Source of the DNA: Margaritifera margaritifera
Lineage: Eukaryota; Mollusca; Bivalvia; Unionida; Margaritiferidae
Length of the DNA stretch: 64,000 nt
Assembly (NCBI GenBank): GCA_029931535.1
Contig: JAQPZY010001405.1
Coordinates: forward strand, 1,945,001 to 2,009,000
Direction of reading: 5' to 3'
A program made the position numbers and the translations under genes. Shown piece by piece: positions 11,482-22,559 of the stretch (position 1 is the stretch's first letter; each line of letters starts with the position of its first letter). The notes under the pieces were generated by a model. That model searched no databases and was not told the DNA's origin. It was given only the letters and a program-made list of their open reading frames with translations.

Positions 11482-11690
11482 CAATACAATATGTATTTTA
11501 ATTAGCAAATTGCCATGATTGCAGGCAATACAATATATATTTTAATTAGCAAATTGCCATTATTGCAGGCAATACAATATATATTTTTAATTAGCAAATT
11601 GCCATTATTGCAGGAAATAAAATATATATTTTAATTAGCAAATTGCCATTATTGCAGGCAATACAATATATATTTTATTTAGCAAATTGA
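11482..11690. repeat. 44-bp tandem repeat, about 4.7 copies
   Basis: The unit 'gcaatacaatatatatttta' plus 'attagcaaattgccattattgcag' is 44 bases and is repeated with very few substitutions, which suggests recent amplification. Confidence 0.95.
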
Positions 11691-11828
11691 CTTTCTTCTG
11701 TAACAACCATAATAATGAGAAACTCCATAATCTCTCATTAAATCTTTAAAGAATTTCTCAACTTTTTGCCAACTTTCAATATTGCTAGAGTACAACAATG
11801 TCTTGAATAATACTTAGTAAAAAAAACA

Positions 11829-11833
11829 ATAAT

Positions 11834-11864
<31 letters not shown>

Positions 11865-11865
11865 T
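11829..11865. repeat. ATA microsatellite
   Basis: An interrupted run of about twelve AAT/ATA trinucleotides. Confidence 0.9.
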
Positions 11866-13909
11866 AAGAGGACATAACATGCAAAAATGGGGAAGGGAGT
11901 TTTTAAGGACATGTAACTGAGTTTCTTTGTATACTTAAGTGATGCTTTTATTTTTCCTGCTAGCATAAATGTATATGTTTTGTTTACACTACAAACATCT
12001 CTCAGTATCTGGTGATTATAGCCTAATGTGCTGTTTTGAAGAATTATTAGGTTACTGTGCTGTCTGAGATGTCACATCTCAGACAATAACAATGTGCAAA
12101 TGGATCAAAAGCATGTATCATGTATATTTTTATACTCTAATGGTTGCCAATCCCATGGACATTATATATTCCTTTCATCTGCCAGTTTACATGGAGCCAA
12201 ATCCTACTTTATGGATGACAATTTCATATGCTACAGGTACTATAATTTAGGTCATTTGTACTAATTTGGGATTTACCATAGTCATTTATAACTCATGCAC
12301 TGTCAAAACCCATTTTCTATCCTGTCCTTAGTATTACCTATGGTGAATTTTCTCCATGAAACTAAAATGTGTATGGTGAAAGGTATTGGATAGAATAGAA
12401 TATAGTCGGAACCTTGTCAAGTCATCAACTCACAGAAGGTAGTGACAGTTCTGTCTTTAGATTGTTCCTTCAAAGTTGAAATAATAGAATTGTGGAATGT
12501 CACTGTCAAAGGTTGACACTTCTTTGATGGAGATTTTATTACAGGTATGTTCCATAAAAGTTTAACTTTAAATTCCTGTTTGTTACTCCATCATAATTAT
12601 ATAAATAAAAATTATAATATAATAATATAATAATAATATAATTATAATATAAATAAAAATTATAATATAAATTTTTGACCAGATCCAATACTTGGATTTT
12701 GTGAAGCAAATAGGTTGTCCGTAGAAGTTATAGTGATAAAAGAAATGTTGATTCATGGCAAATCCAACTATCATTATTTGTCCATTTTTTTCAGACAATA
12801 ATTTAAAAAATAATTACTTTTTTCACTGTATGGATAATTTGCTTGCAAATGAAAATTACACTGCTCTCTTGTTTTAGTGCACTCTGATAACTCCTGAAGT
12901 CATTCATTATATGGAGGCAAGTATAGATCACATTTTTTTCGTATGGAAAAGGCCAAAAATAGGCTCCTATTTCCTTAATTTTAAAAAATCTTGATCAAAA
13001 TTGGTAAATACAAAGCTTGATATATCGCTCGTTTTATCATTGAGAACGGCGGTTAGTGTGTAGAAATTTGGAATTGACATACAATTTTAAAATTTTAATA
13101 AGAAACACTATATTTTGTAAGATTTTAATTAACAAAAATATTTTCTAAATAAATAGCACAATATCTAATGAAATATTGATCAATGTAAATGTTGGAAATG
13201 CATACTGGAGGCAAGACTGTAAGAAATAAATACCAGTTAAAGAAGTCTTATCAAGTGAAATTTGTGTTTTAATTTAATTTTTTAATTCGGTTTTATTGTA
13301 ACCATCCTAAATGTGGCAGTCCAACTTCTATTCAAACATGAAAAGAGTGAACTGTCTGTCACAGCGATACCCACAAGTGCTTCTGTGGGAACCTAATTAA
13401 GCGGCTAAGTTGAATTGACAACTGTTGAGAACAGACTGGTCCATTGGCATGAAGACACAAGCTAATTAACAGATTAATTGTCTCAGCTAATTACAAAACA
13501 TGAAAGTTGCTGACATCACAGTTAGCATCCGTGTGTAGGGTCAGCCTAATCTGTTGCAAAAATCACACACCATAGACAGCTCCTAAATGTTTGGCTAATC
13601 CAATTGTTCTTCAAAATTTGCAGTGATATATTCAAAAATAACTGGCCATTTAAAATAAAATGCACAAATTGTTGTCCTTCTTCTTTCTTTTTGGTTGACA
13701 TTTTGTTTGATCTGGATATAGTGTTCTGGGACCATGCAACTGCTATTTTCCCACTGTCTTTAATAGTATAAATGAGATAGGGTTCTACTCAGTCATTGCC
13801 ATATTCAATCGATGAATAAGTGTATAGTGGCATTTAAAATTGCTATTTTTTGGAATTCACCAGTGTAAGCATATTGATGGGATTGAATCTGAGGGTTTAT
13901 GAGTGTTAT
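11866..13909. other. AT-rich stretch with low-complexity block and TAATTA cluster
   Basis: No gene is visible. At 12590-12670 there is an A/T-only block of 'aataaaaattataatata' type. Between 13310 and 13560 the sequence looks unique and less AT-rich, with TAATTA at 13394-13399, 13463-13468 and 13488-13493 and a TTAATT at 13474-13479. These are generic homeodomain-type cores. No promoter or exon can be claimed. Confidence 0.45.
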
Positions 13910-15388
13910 TACACCTCTCCCTCAATAACTCACTCACAATGGGGTCCAAAAACATAGACAGTGGCATAATTACACCTCTACCTCAATAACTCGCTCACAA
14001 TGAGGTCCAAAAACATAGACAGTGGCATAAGCGAGGGCAAGCGATACCAAGGGAACTTTAAAAAATTAAGAAAGGGATGGACATCGACAGAGAAGGCTGG
14101 GGGGGTGTATTAAGTGGTTGAATACTTGTAAAATAATTGTGTTGGAAATAATTGTCGATAAATAGCTTTTTTTAATGAAGTTCTTCACTTTTCTGTATAA
14201 ATTGCCTTTATTTTCAATATATCCAATCTCTGATTGTTTTGAAACATTACTCCCATGTGTATCAGCGAAAACATTTTGTATTACTTCACTGCTTTCTGCA
14301 TGTGAATGTGGATACATTCTAGTGTTACTGCAGATTCAGAATCTAACAAGATTCTTTATTAAAAAACTTAGTGACATTTATTTACAGAAACAACATCAAA
14401 ACTCAGTTTGTTTTTATTGTTCTATTAGTAAAATACTGATTCTGTGATTTCAAGTATACCTCTGAGTGCCAATTCAGGAATTTTAAGTTCACTATAAACT
14501 TCTCCATAATGAACCCTATCTGTGAAGCTTTTTGTGCACTTTAAGTATGCCTTTCGCTTGGTTCCCTTGCTATTATTGATCACATTTGCGAACGAGTATG
14601 ATAAACCACTGATTAATGTAGATTCTTTAATTATGTTGCATGCACTTGCCGTGCTTTCGGTGTTTGATTAGTCGATTGAAATGAGTTGTCTTAACACCCA
14701 ACTGTGACTGCTAGCAGGTCAGATTTGCATGCTATTTAGCTTGTTTTATTCTACCCTTTTTACCTGATTTGATACAAAAGACTAACCAATGTGATAATAC
14801 AATGCAGGTCAACGTTTAATTGATTGTAACATTGCAACCAAACACTTCCGCAAGTTGGAGATCACAACACAGTTGGTACTTAATTATGTTCTCACTAGTG
14901 GGCATCGCTCTAACGGTTGATTTACACTTTTCACATTTGCATAGAAGAGGGCATATCACATTTATGATGATTATACTGAAACTGAAAAAAAGATATAACA
15001 TGAATTTCACTTGACAAGACTTATTTTGTTAGTATTTATTTCTTAAAGCATTGCCACCAGTAAGTAATACCGTCATTTTAGTTGCTCTATATTTTGTTGT
15101 ATATTGTTATTTATAGTGTACTGAGAATTGTGTATTTTTTAAAAGAAAATTGAACAAAATATATGATTTTGAATCAAATTTCCATGCACTAACAACTGTT
15201 TTTGATGATAAAATGAGTGATATAATAAGGTTTAGTTTATCAATTTTCATAGAGATTTATTCATATTCATCACATAGGGGCCTATTTTGGGGGTATTTTT
15301 ATAAGATAAAAATGGGATCCACACCTAATCCCATATATTAAGCGGAGTCGCAAGTTATCTGGGCATGCTAAAATGAGGGAGCAGTGTA
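13910..15388. mobile_element. 1.48-kb terminal-inverted-repeat element, copy 1
   Basis: This copy is collinear with 41647-43129 in the same orientation. The left end starts 'tacacctctccctcaataac'. The right end, reverse complemented, starts 'tacactgctccctcat' and continues into 'gataacttgcg'. The first 58 bases are tandemly duplicated (13910-13967 and 13968-14025). Shared interior landmarks include 'ttattgttctattagtaaaa' (about 14411), 'gagtgccaattcaggaat' (about 14465) and 'aatgggatcca' (about 15310). No transposase motif is seen. The ends resemble pogo/Tc1-type terminal repeats, but the class is uncertain. Confidence 0.8.
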
Positions 15389-15885
15389 TAGCTATGAAGC
15401 TTTGGTGTTTGCTTCTAATGGATACACATTTTATGGCCTTATAAAGGAATCTGCTCCAACTTGACTGATATATGAAATGGCGAGTACTGTATGTCAACTT
15501 GATTTCTACAAGAAGTCTTTCATCAGTTTATTGACTTCAACTGACTTCTTTAAATTTAATATCCATAAATATTAAAATACATTAGGTGAATATTTTTATA
15601 GGACAATGGAGATTATAATTCCCATGTATCAGTGAATGTTGCCAGCACCCTGTCTACACCATGATATCCTCGCAAATAGATAGCTTGCACATAACGAACA
15701 TTTGCATGATAATGTTTGGGCATTTTCTGTTCAAAAAAAAAGGTACTGGTTGCTGTTGTGGTGTTTTTTTTCTTCATTTTGTTCGTATAGATCTCCTGCC
15801 ATTGGAGACAAGTGTGCACAAAAGTCTAGTAGTGTTAGTTGTACATTTCCAGTTATCTTTTTCATTAAGAGCGACATCTCTTTTA
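15389..15885. other. AT-rich stretch without recognised feature
   Basis: Unique-looking DNA with only shadow frames. No splice-bounded exon or repeat stands out. Confidence 0.45.
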
Positions 15886-16002
15886 AGCACATGTGGCCAT
15901 CGAGTCAAAACAGTAGTGACAGTTAGCATATGTGGCCATCGAGTCAAAACAGTAGTGACAGTTAGCACATGTGGCCATAGAGTCAAAACAGTAGTGACAG
16001 TT
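15886..16002. repeat. 39-bp tandem repeat, three copies
   Basis: The units start at 15886, 15925 and 15964, each beginning 'agca-atgtggcca' and ending 'gtagtgacagtt', and are almost identical. 39 is a multiple of three, so frames run through them; no protein is implied. Confidence 0.95.
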
Positions 16003-16044
16003 AGCAGTACTGATTGGACCTTAATCCTGAAAATTTTATTCTAG

Positions 16045-18290
16045 TACTGAAAAAAAATCTTTAGAAGACTTTGTTTCCAGACACGATCTTTGCCTTTTTA
16101 AAGATAAGTCGTATACCTACCTTCATCTTGCCATACAATCCTGTTAGTCCTTAGATTTGACTATCTGCAGTCCACCTCTTTATCTTTACATCTCTTGGGA
16201 AGTTGGTGACGACCTACGTGGTAGTGACCACTTTCCAATATATTGAAGAAGTAATATTTGCGAACCTCAGGGGCTGGGGCAAAGATTGAAATTGAACAAT
16301 GCAGATTGGGAAGTTTTCAATCCCTCTGCGAAATCAAATCTGACAGCTGATCGTTTTGAGAACATAGTGGATCCAATATTCCTATTTACAAAGATACTCT
16401 GGGATGTTGCTGGGGTTACAATACCAAAAACTTTAAACGTGTCAACAAACTATGGTTTGATGATACATGCAAAGACGCCATCAAGGAACGGAAAAAGGTC
16501 CTTTAGCATTAAAATGCAAATCCAACAACTGAAAATATAAATACATTTCATATGTATTGAGCTAAAGCTTCTTGTACCATTAGAAAGAGCAATAAGAAAA
16601 CATGGAGGTACCATGTCTCTTGGTTGAACTCGTGCTCCTCTATTAAATTGGTACGGAATATGGTACAAAGAATCATTGACAAGATTAAAAGCAGTTGTAT
16701 GAAGCATTTAAGAAAATCAGATGAAAGAGTCACGACCATACCAGAAATTTCAAATACTCTGGCTGAAACATTCTTGAAGATCTTCTAAAAAGAGAATTAT
16801 TCTGAAAACTTCTGCTGGTTCGAAAACTTGAAAGAAAGGTTCCTCCTAAATTTCAGATCTGCTAATGGTAAAGATTACAATAAACCGTTCACACTCGGAG
16901 AATTACAAGACTCTTTTGATTGAACCCATGGCATTCAGCGGGACCTGATGATATCCACTATCAACTTTTGAGACGCTTATCTGATACAGCTCTAAATACA
17001 CTGCTAAACATTTTCAATACAATTTGGGAAACTAGCAACTTTCCACAGTCTTGGTGAGAAGCAACGGTGATACCAGTACCCCAACTTGGAAAGGACCAAA
17101 TCCAAGCCATCCAGCTATCATCCCATAGTATTAAAACACTGTATTTGCAAAACCATGGAAACGGATGATACATGATAGACTACTCTTGTATCTCAAATTC
17201 AACAACATACTATCTGACGTTCAATGTGGATTCAGACGGCAGAGAAGCACCATAGACCATCTTGTCAGACTAATGAAGCATTTATTAGAGAAGCTTTAAT
17301 AAAGAAAGAACATATAGTTGCCGTCTTTTTTTATTTGGAGAAAGCTTGGAGACACCACATGGAAGTACGGCATAATGAATGACGTATTCAACCTAGGTCT
17401 AAGGGGCAGTCTACCTAAATTTATCTCCAACTGTTCGAAAGATGGAAACTTTAGAGTTAAGGTAGGCAGCACCCTCTATGAAAGCTATCCTCAGGAGATG
17501 GGTGTACCTAAGGGCATCGTATTGTCGATCACCCTATTTAACATTAGAATTAACAGCATAGTGAAATGCCTGAATCCAGTAACTGACAGCTCATTATACA
17601 TTGAGGACTTTTTGATCTGCTATAAATCGAATAGTTGGATACTATTGATCTTCAACTACAGATGAGCATAAACAAAGTTCAGAAATGGGCAGAAGAAAAT
17701 GGGTTCAGTTTTCTAAATAAAAAACTAACTATGCATTTCTGCCAGTTGCATCGTATTCATAATGACCCAAAGCCATTAATGGTTATCTTGTTCGTGTTGT
17801 GGGGGAGAGCAAATTTTTAGCGCTTATTTTCAACCATAAAAAACTTTTCTTCCACATATTAGATACCTCAGGGACAGATGTCCAGAAGCACCTGGATTTA
17901 ATACCAGTTGGGGCAAACACAGATTGGGGAGCAGATGGGAAGGTCTTGTTTTGGTTATACAAGTCATTAGTAAGATCGAAACTTGACATGACTCACTTGT
18001 GTACAGATCAGCTTGTAAATCTTGCCTGCAGATGCTTCATCCGATACACAATCATGGACTTAGACTCTCTCTGGGTGCATTTAGAACTTTCAATTCACAT
18101 AGTCTCTATGTTGAGGCAAATGAAACATCACTTTATCTCAGACACACGAAATTGGCTCTTCATTATGCTACCAAACTATCTTCTAATTCATCTAACTCTG
18201 CATATAATGCAGTGTTTAGACCAAATACCAAACCTTGTCTGAAAGATTGTCATAGAGAAACTGAGCTAAATGTATACATTTAAAGTTATC
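16045..18290 (+). mobile_element. LINE-B: 5'-truncated Jockey-like non-LTR retrotransposon
   Basis: The element enters inside the endonuclease C-terminus and runs through the RT to the C-terminal region. The frame changes many times, so it is dead. The left boundary lies just after the 39-bp array. Coding similarity fades near 18290, and the 3' untranslated end is not definable by eye. 5' truncation is the usual result of incomplete target-primed reverse transcription. Confidence 0.85.
16047..18285 (+). pseudogene. Endonuclease-RT polyprotein remains of LINE-B
   Basis: Motifs in order: 'FVSRHDLCLFKDKSYTYLHL' (about 16066-16127); 'GSDHFPI' (about 16218-16240), the endonuclease SDH box; 'LNNADWEVFNPS' (about 16289-16326); 'YNKPFTLGELQDSFD' (about 16876-16921); 'PDDIHYQLL' (about 16946-16972); 'QCGFRRQRSTIDHLVRL' (about 17221-17273); 'MGVPKGIVLSITLFNI' (about 17498-17546), matching VPQGSILS; 'LYIEDFLICY' (about 17593-17624), where YADD/YVDD reads YIED; 'KWAEENGFSFLN' (about 17682-17718); 'NTDWGADGKVL' (about 17919-17950); and 'LYVEANETSLYLR' (about 18105-18143). 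The longest uninterrupted piece is 17318-17665. The altered catalytic box and many shifts show loss of function. Confidence 0.88.
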
Positions 18291-18566
18291 ACTGAAGTGA
18301 GAAAAATAGGTTACTATGAACTTCTTTTTGCCTGTGCTGAAAGTAAAAAATTAGATTTGTAGACAAGTTAAAGTGTATTATATATATAATTTGTCAGTAT
18401 GTTTTGTGTTTGTATTCTGGTACTAATCCACATGGATTTTGACCATTTGTGAGAAAAACTTTAACCAGCTGCAGATCCAGGCTAGTAGCAAAAATATATG
18501 TACATATTTCTTGTAGTTTCTTGTAATTATGGCATGTAATGTATAGATTAGACATTGAATGCTTAA
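18291..18566. other. AT-rich stretch after LINE-B
   Basis: This may hold the LINE 3' untranslated region, but no poly-A or target duplication is identifiable. Confidence 0.35.
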
Positions 18567-18868
18567 ATTATGCTATTTGACCACTTAGATTATGCTTTTT
18601 GACCACTTAGATTATGCTGTTTGACCACTTAGATTATGCTTTTTGACCACTTAGATTATGCTGTTTGACCATGCTTTTTGACCACTTAGATTATGCTTTT
18701 TGACCACTTAAATTATGCTTTTGACCACTTGGATTATGCTATTTGACCACTCAGATTATGCTTTTTGACCACTTAGATTATGCTATTTGACCACATGACC
18801 ACTTAGATTATGCTATTTGACCACTTAACCACTTAGATTATGCTATTTGACCACTTAGATTATGCTTA
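18567..18868. repeat. 22-bp tandem repeat, about 12-13 copies
   Basis: The unit is 'gaccacttagattatgct' plus 'attt' or 'tttt' (22 bases). Several copies lose or gain bases. The copies are head to tail with no unique spacers. Confidence 0.93.
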
Positions 18869-19144
18869 ATACTTCTCTGTGTGCCATCGGAAAAAACAGT
18901 CAGCTTGATGCACCTTGACTGGCAATACAATTTGACAAATCTAAAAATGTTTGTGCTAATTTTAGTTCAGTATTAAGTACATACTATGAAATATGCATAT
19001 TGCAATGTTTTAATTTCAGGTTTAAAAAACTGTTCTTTGTAATCATCATTTCTTTTATGCACCTATACAACTGGATGTCAGTGCATAGGGAACAGCCAAT
19101 AACATTGAGTATCCGGTGTAATAATAGCAACCATGTGCTTAATG

Positions 19145-19365
19145 TACCGTATATACTCGCATATAATCTGGGTCCAAATGTAAACAACATAGACCCTGAT
19201 CTGCCATCGCATAATGTGCCTGCAGATCAGGGTCTATGTTGTTTGTTCTACTGATTAGTCCTTACAAACTGCATAGACCCAGATCTGCCGGTGCATTATG
19301 CGATGGCAGATCTGGGTCTATGCAGTTTGCAGTTGGTATTGGGTTATATGCGAGCATAAACGGTA
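19145..19365 (-). mobile_element. Double-hairpin MITE (family H), full copy 1
   Basis: The copy is 221 bp with TA at both edges (19145-19146, 19364-19365). Terminal inverted repeats are CCGTATATACTCGCATATAA on the left and CCGTTTATGCTCGCATATAA on the reverse-complemented right. Inside are two adjacent palindromes: 19182-19244 (core 'gaccctgatct' / 'agatcagggtc') and 19266-19328 (core 'gacccagatct' / 'agatctgggtc'), joined by a 21-bp linker. The order is reversed relative to the copy at 60039. The pogo-like ends suggest mobilisation by a pogo-type transposase (inference). Confidence 0.85.
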
Positions 19366-20371
19366 GGTAAATACCTGCATTTTCTAGAGCCAGCGCAACA
19401 ATCCCATGCATCTCATGACAGGTTAACCCTGGCTAATAGTCAATCACATCTTGCCCACATATACTGTTAAATCTACTGGACAACACCTGTGTGCAAATTC
19501 ATCTGAAGTGCTTGATTTTGAACTTTTGCAAAATAAAGCAAAAATATAAACCATACCTTGCAAAATTCTGAAAAAATTAATGTCACCTGAAAAATACAAT
19601 TTTGAATAAAATTAAATTTTATGGTCAGTCAGGGGACACCAAACAGACTATATCTATGTCTTGCCTGTGCTTTGCAGGTGAGACAAAAATTGTACCTTAG
19701 TACATTGATATAATATACTTGGGAATATATGTGAGATGGTTTTTAAGAGGGTATGTGTGTATGTATGTATAGAGTTTAATGGCACATCAGCACAATCCTG
19801 ACTATATAGTTTCAAGTAAATTTAAGTAGTGAAAAAAGGCATCTTAGCAAATATAAAAGCAAAGAAGGGTAAAATCCTAGAAGTACAAAGACAGATTTTG
19901 ATATAATGCATGCTCTTACAATGACTCTAGACTTTCATGGTTGGAACATCATCATAGCACATAACCCAGGGCAAAAGGGTTGCTTCCATTATTCCCCTTT
20001 TACAGCGTGTAGTAGGATACATCAGGCCTATTCTACCTATCAGAGTCCACAGAGGGATAAGACGGAGGAAACGGTATAGCCCAGAGAAAAAGATGAGCTT
20101 AAAATGAGTGATCAAGCACCCTTACTTGTGCAGGGAACTAAGATGGAACACAGGACTGCATATTTGCAGAGAGAGCATTTTGCCAGAGCACTGTCAAAGC
20201 CCCTTTGATTTGATCAGTAATAATTTTTTAAGCTTTTCAAAGATGCTTTCATGAGTTGCCAGAGATAAGATGGAAAAAATCTACATGGTCATTTTTTACT
20301 GTAAAACATATTTGTGCAAATGTAAAAATAAGAGTAAATGACAATAAATGTTATTTTAATTTACTTTCTAG
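19366..20371. other. Presumed intron upstream of exon candidate
   Basis: AT-rich DNA with no clear gene. A 'gtatgtatgtatagagtttaat' block near 19755 and a less AT-rich stretch at 19925-20210 may be degraded repeats. A polypyrimidine tract 'ttattttaatttactttcta' leads into the AG at 20370-20371. Confidence 0.4.
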
Positions 20372-20522
20372 ATGAACTATGATCCTGAGGTCAACAAGAA
20401 GATTGGTCGGTTTAACATCGGTTTGCAGCGACAAGACAGTAGCCAGGAAGACCACCGAGTGCCAACACTCTCCAGTCTCCACCGTGTCCCCTCTCTGTCA
20501 GACCTCTCAGATGAGAGCATAG
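20372..20522 (+). CDS. Internal exon candidate of an unidentified host gene
   Basis: This 151-bp block stands out by higher GC content and codon-like composition. It is preceded by a pyrimidine-rich acceptor ending in AG and followed by a strong donor, GTAAGTGA, at 20523. The frame beginning with ATG at 20372 is open throughout: 'MNYDPEVNKKIGRFNIGL' at the start, a Gln/Asp/Ser-rich middle, and 'SLSDLSDESI' at the end, leaving one base over. The other two plus frames contain a stop. The ATG is probably an internal methionine because it abuts the acceptor. The C-terminal half is serine-rich and acidic, like a phosphorylated linker. I do not recognise the family. The leftover base is phase-compatible with 25964-26061. 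Confidence 0.6.
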
Positions 20523-20553
20523 GTAAGTGATAATTTTGTATAATTATACACAG

Positions 20554-21835
20554 GAATAATAAGTTGGGCATAATATGATATGGCATTGTCCATCCATCCA
20601 TCCATTAACATCCATTACACTAATATTAAGTTGGGCATAATATGTTGTGGCATTGTCCATCCATCCATCCATTAACATCCATTACACCAATATTAAGTTG
20701 GGCATAATATGTTATGGCATTGTCCATCTGTCCATCCATTAACATCCATTACACCAATATTAAGTTGGGCATAATATGTTATGGCATTGTCCATCTGTCT
20801 ATCCATTAACATCCATTACACTAATATTAAGTTGGACATAATATGTTATGGCATTGTCCATCTGTCCATCCGTCCATCCATTAACATTTGCTTGTCCAGC
20901 CCGTAACTTTGTAGCTGAGAGATTTTCATGAAATTGTGCCTAAGTGTATATCATGACTAGGCAGTATGTCGTGTACCATAGGCAGGTCCCTTGCCACAAA
21001 GTCTCGGTCATGGCAAGGGAAAATGGAATTATGGCAAGGGAAAATAGAATTATGGCAAGGGAAAATAGAATTATGGCAAGGGAAAATGGAATTATGTGAC
21101 CTTCCTTCTCAGGAGAATAACTTTTGAATCACTGAAGATATTTTGATAAAACATTACACAAGTCAGTGTTCGTACAAAGTCTGGAAAAAGTATGGGAAAA
21201 AAAGAGTGCTTTTTCCAGACCTGGAAAAAGTATGGAAAATAAAGATTTTGCCCTAAAGGTCTGGAAAAAGTATGGAATTTTGGGTTGCAGTGTTTTATTT
21301 TGCTAAAGACACTCGTCGCCTGGGGTGCCATTTGGTCTAGTGATAGCTCTGCTGGTTCAGTGTGGTTGGCAAGACATGTGATCTATCACCCACTTGTGAT
21401 TGGTGGATACTGTTTTATATTACGCGGATACCACATGCTCATTTATAGTGATACAGACTTCGAATACATGTGCCAGACGGGTCTGGAAAATATTGCAATC
21501 CAGTCTGGAAAAAGTCTAGAAAAGGTCTGGAATTCGTTTTACCAACAGCTGTATGAACCCTGCCAAGTACATGTATATATCATAACTAAATGTTGTTTCA
21601 TGTTCCATTTCTATGCTCCTACCTCAGAGTCAAGGTAACAGCAAGGGAAAATGTAATTCTGTGATTTGTATCTATGTCCAGAGTAGTAAATTTGAATCAC
21701 TGAAGATATTTAAATGAACCTTTGCCAAAGTATATATCATGACTAGACAGTGTGCCACTTACCATAATCACACCCTCTGCATCGAGGTTAAGGTCACAGC
21801 AAGACAAAGTATAATTTAATAGCAGTAATTCATTG
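20554..21835. repeat. Tandem-core array element, family F6, with amplified head
   Basis: Five copies of a 67-bp head unit (20554-20885, 'ttaagttgggcataatatg', 'tggcattgtccatc', 'ccattaacatccattaca') precede cores with 'tttgaatcactgaagatatt', 'catgactag-cagt-tg' and 'gaggttaaggtcacagcaag' (about 20890-21165 and 21565-21835). A 21-bp repeat, 'atggcaagggaaaatagaatt', sits at 21010-21096 (about 4 copies). A hAT-like MITE interrupts the array at 21164-21562. Confidence 0.65.
21164..21562. mobile_element. hAT-like MITE nested in array F6
   Basis: The left end is CAGTGTTCGTAC and the reverse-complemented right end is CAGGGTTCATAC; CAGGGTTCGTAC-type ends are usual for hAT elements. Inside, 'gtctggaaaaagtatggaa' recurs on the left and 'gtctggaa' on the right. 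Flanks share 'caagt', but a full 8-bp duplication is not clear. F6 sequence continues on both sides. A tRNA-like phrase 'tggtctagtgatag' near 21331 may be a further nested fragment. Confidence 0.65.
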
Positions 21836-21844
21836 CTATATCTT

Positions 21845-21995
21845 TTCCTGGCCCTAGTCCCCAGTCCAAGGAGTGATCAGTTGGTAGAGCAATGGCCTTG
21901 TAATCCAAAGGCCGTGGGTTTGGGAAGGGCACTTAGCTCCATTTCATCAGCATGATGTAGCCAATAATGTGTTAAAAGTACCGCTATCCCCCTCA
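21845..21995 (+). mobile_element. tRNA-derived SINE, family S2, internally deleted
   Basis: The tRNA-like head includes 'gatcagttggtagagca' (A-box region) and an anticodon arm around 'ccttgtaatccaaagg', which would read TGT (Thr-like). The sequence then jumps from 'gtgggttt' to 'gggcacttagc', so the B box is lost. The body matches the other S2 copies ('cagcatgatgtagccaata', 'gtgttaaaagt'). Confidence 0.7.
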
Positions 21996-22559
21996 ATATA
22001 ATCAACAATGATCCTAGTCTGAAACCCTAGTCCACTTTTGACTGTTGGAGTATTGTCCTTATATGACTTGGACTTCGTGCACTTCTACACATGTTTCTTG
22101 AGTGCAATGCATTTCATGATGAAAAAAAATCTTTTGGCATTTCTGCTGTCAGTCGTATCCTTTTTTGTGTTGGATTTGTTGTTTTATTTCCAGTTTTGTG
22201 CATCTGGGTCCAATTTCATTGCATTTGAAGGTTTTGAGTACCTCACTAGTGAAGCAGTGTTTATTTGTTTTTCATCCCTCTATCAGCAACTGGAGTTGTG
22301 GTAAGTATTCCCTACCTAATTGTTTTTCTGGTTCATTGTGTTTTTTCTTGTATTTCCAGGTAATGTGTCAAGGGACAGTCATAGAAGATCTGTCACTGTT
22401 CATTAGACAGCAGTCACAGGGTACCTGGTGCTGGGCACTGGGTATTGTCCCAAACGACATACACTGAGTGTCTGTCACCAGTCACAGAACATTAGATACT
22501 GGGAATGGGTGCCAATCACTGGGCACAGGGCACCAATCTCAGTCTAAGGTGATTAGTAC
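21996..22559. other. Unassigned stretch before the DIRS remnant
   Basis: Two pyrimidine tracts ending in 'atttccag' (22193 and 22360) and a GTAAGT at 22301 look like splice signals, but the block between them does not keep phase with the neighbouring exon candidates. The repeated 'tcac(c)agtcacag' and 'ctgggca' wording near 22410-22640 is a short imperfect repeat. Confidence 0.35.

Noticed and set aside
17318..17665. An active reverse transcriptase gene
   Set aside because: It is one intact piece of a 5'-truncated, frameshifted LINE, and the catalytic box reads YIED rather than YADD/YVDD.
18567..18868. Direct repeats that could suggest a CRISPR array
   Set aside because: The 22-bp units are contiguous with no unique spacers, and the genome is eukaryotic.
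22194..22300. Exon-like block with good acceptor and GTAAGT donor
   Set aside because: Its phase does not fit either neighbouring exon candidate, the frame needed after 20372-20522 hits a stop, and it sits in repeat-rich surroundings.
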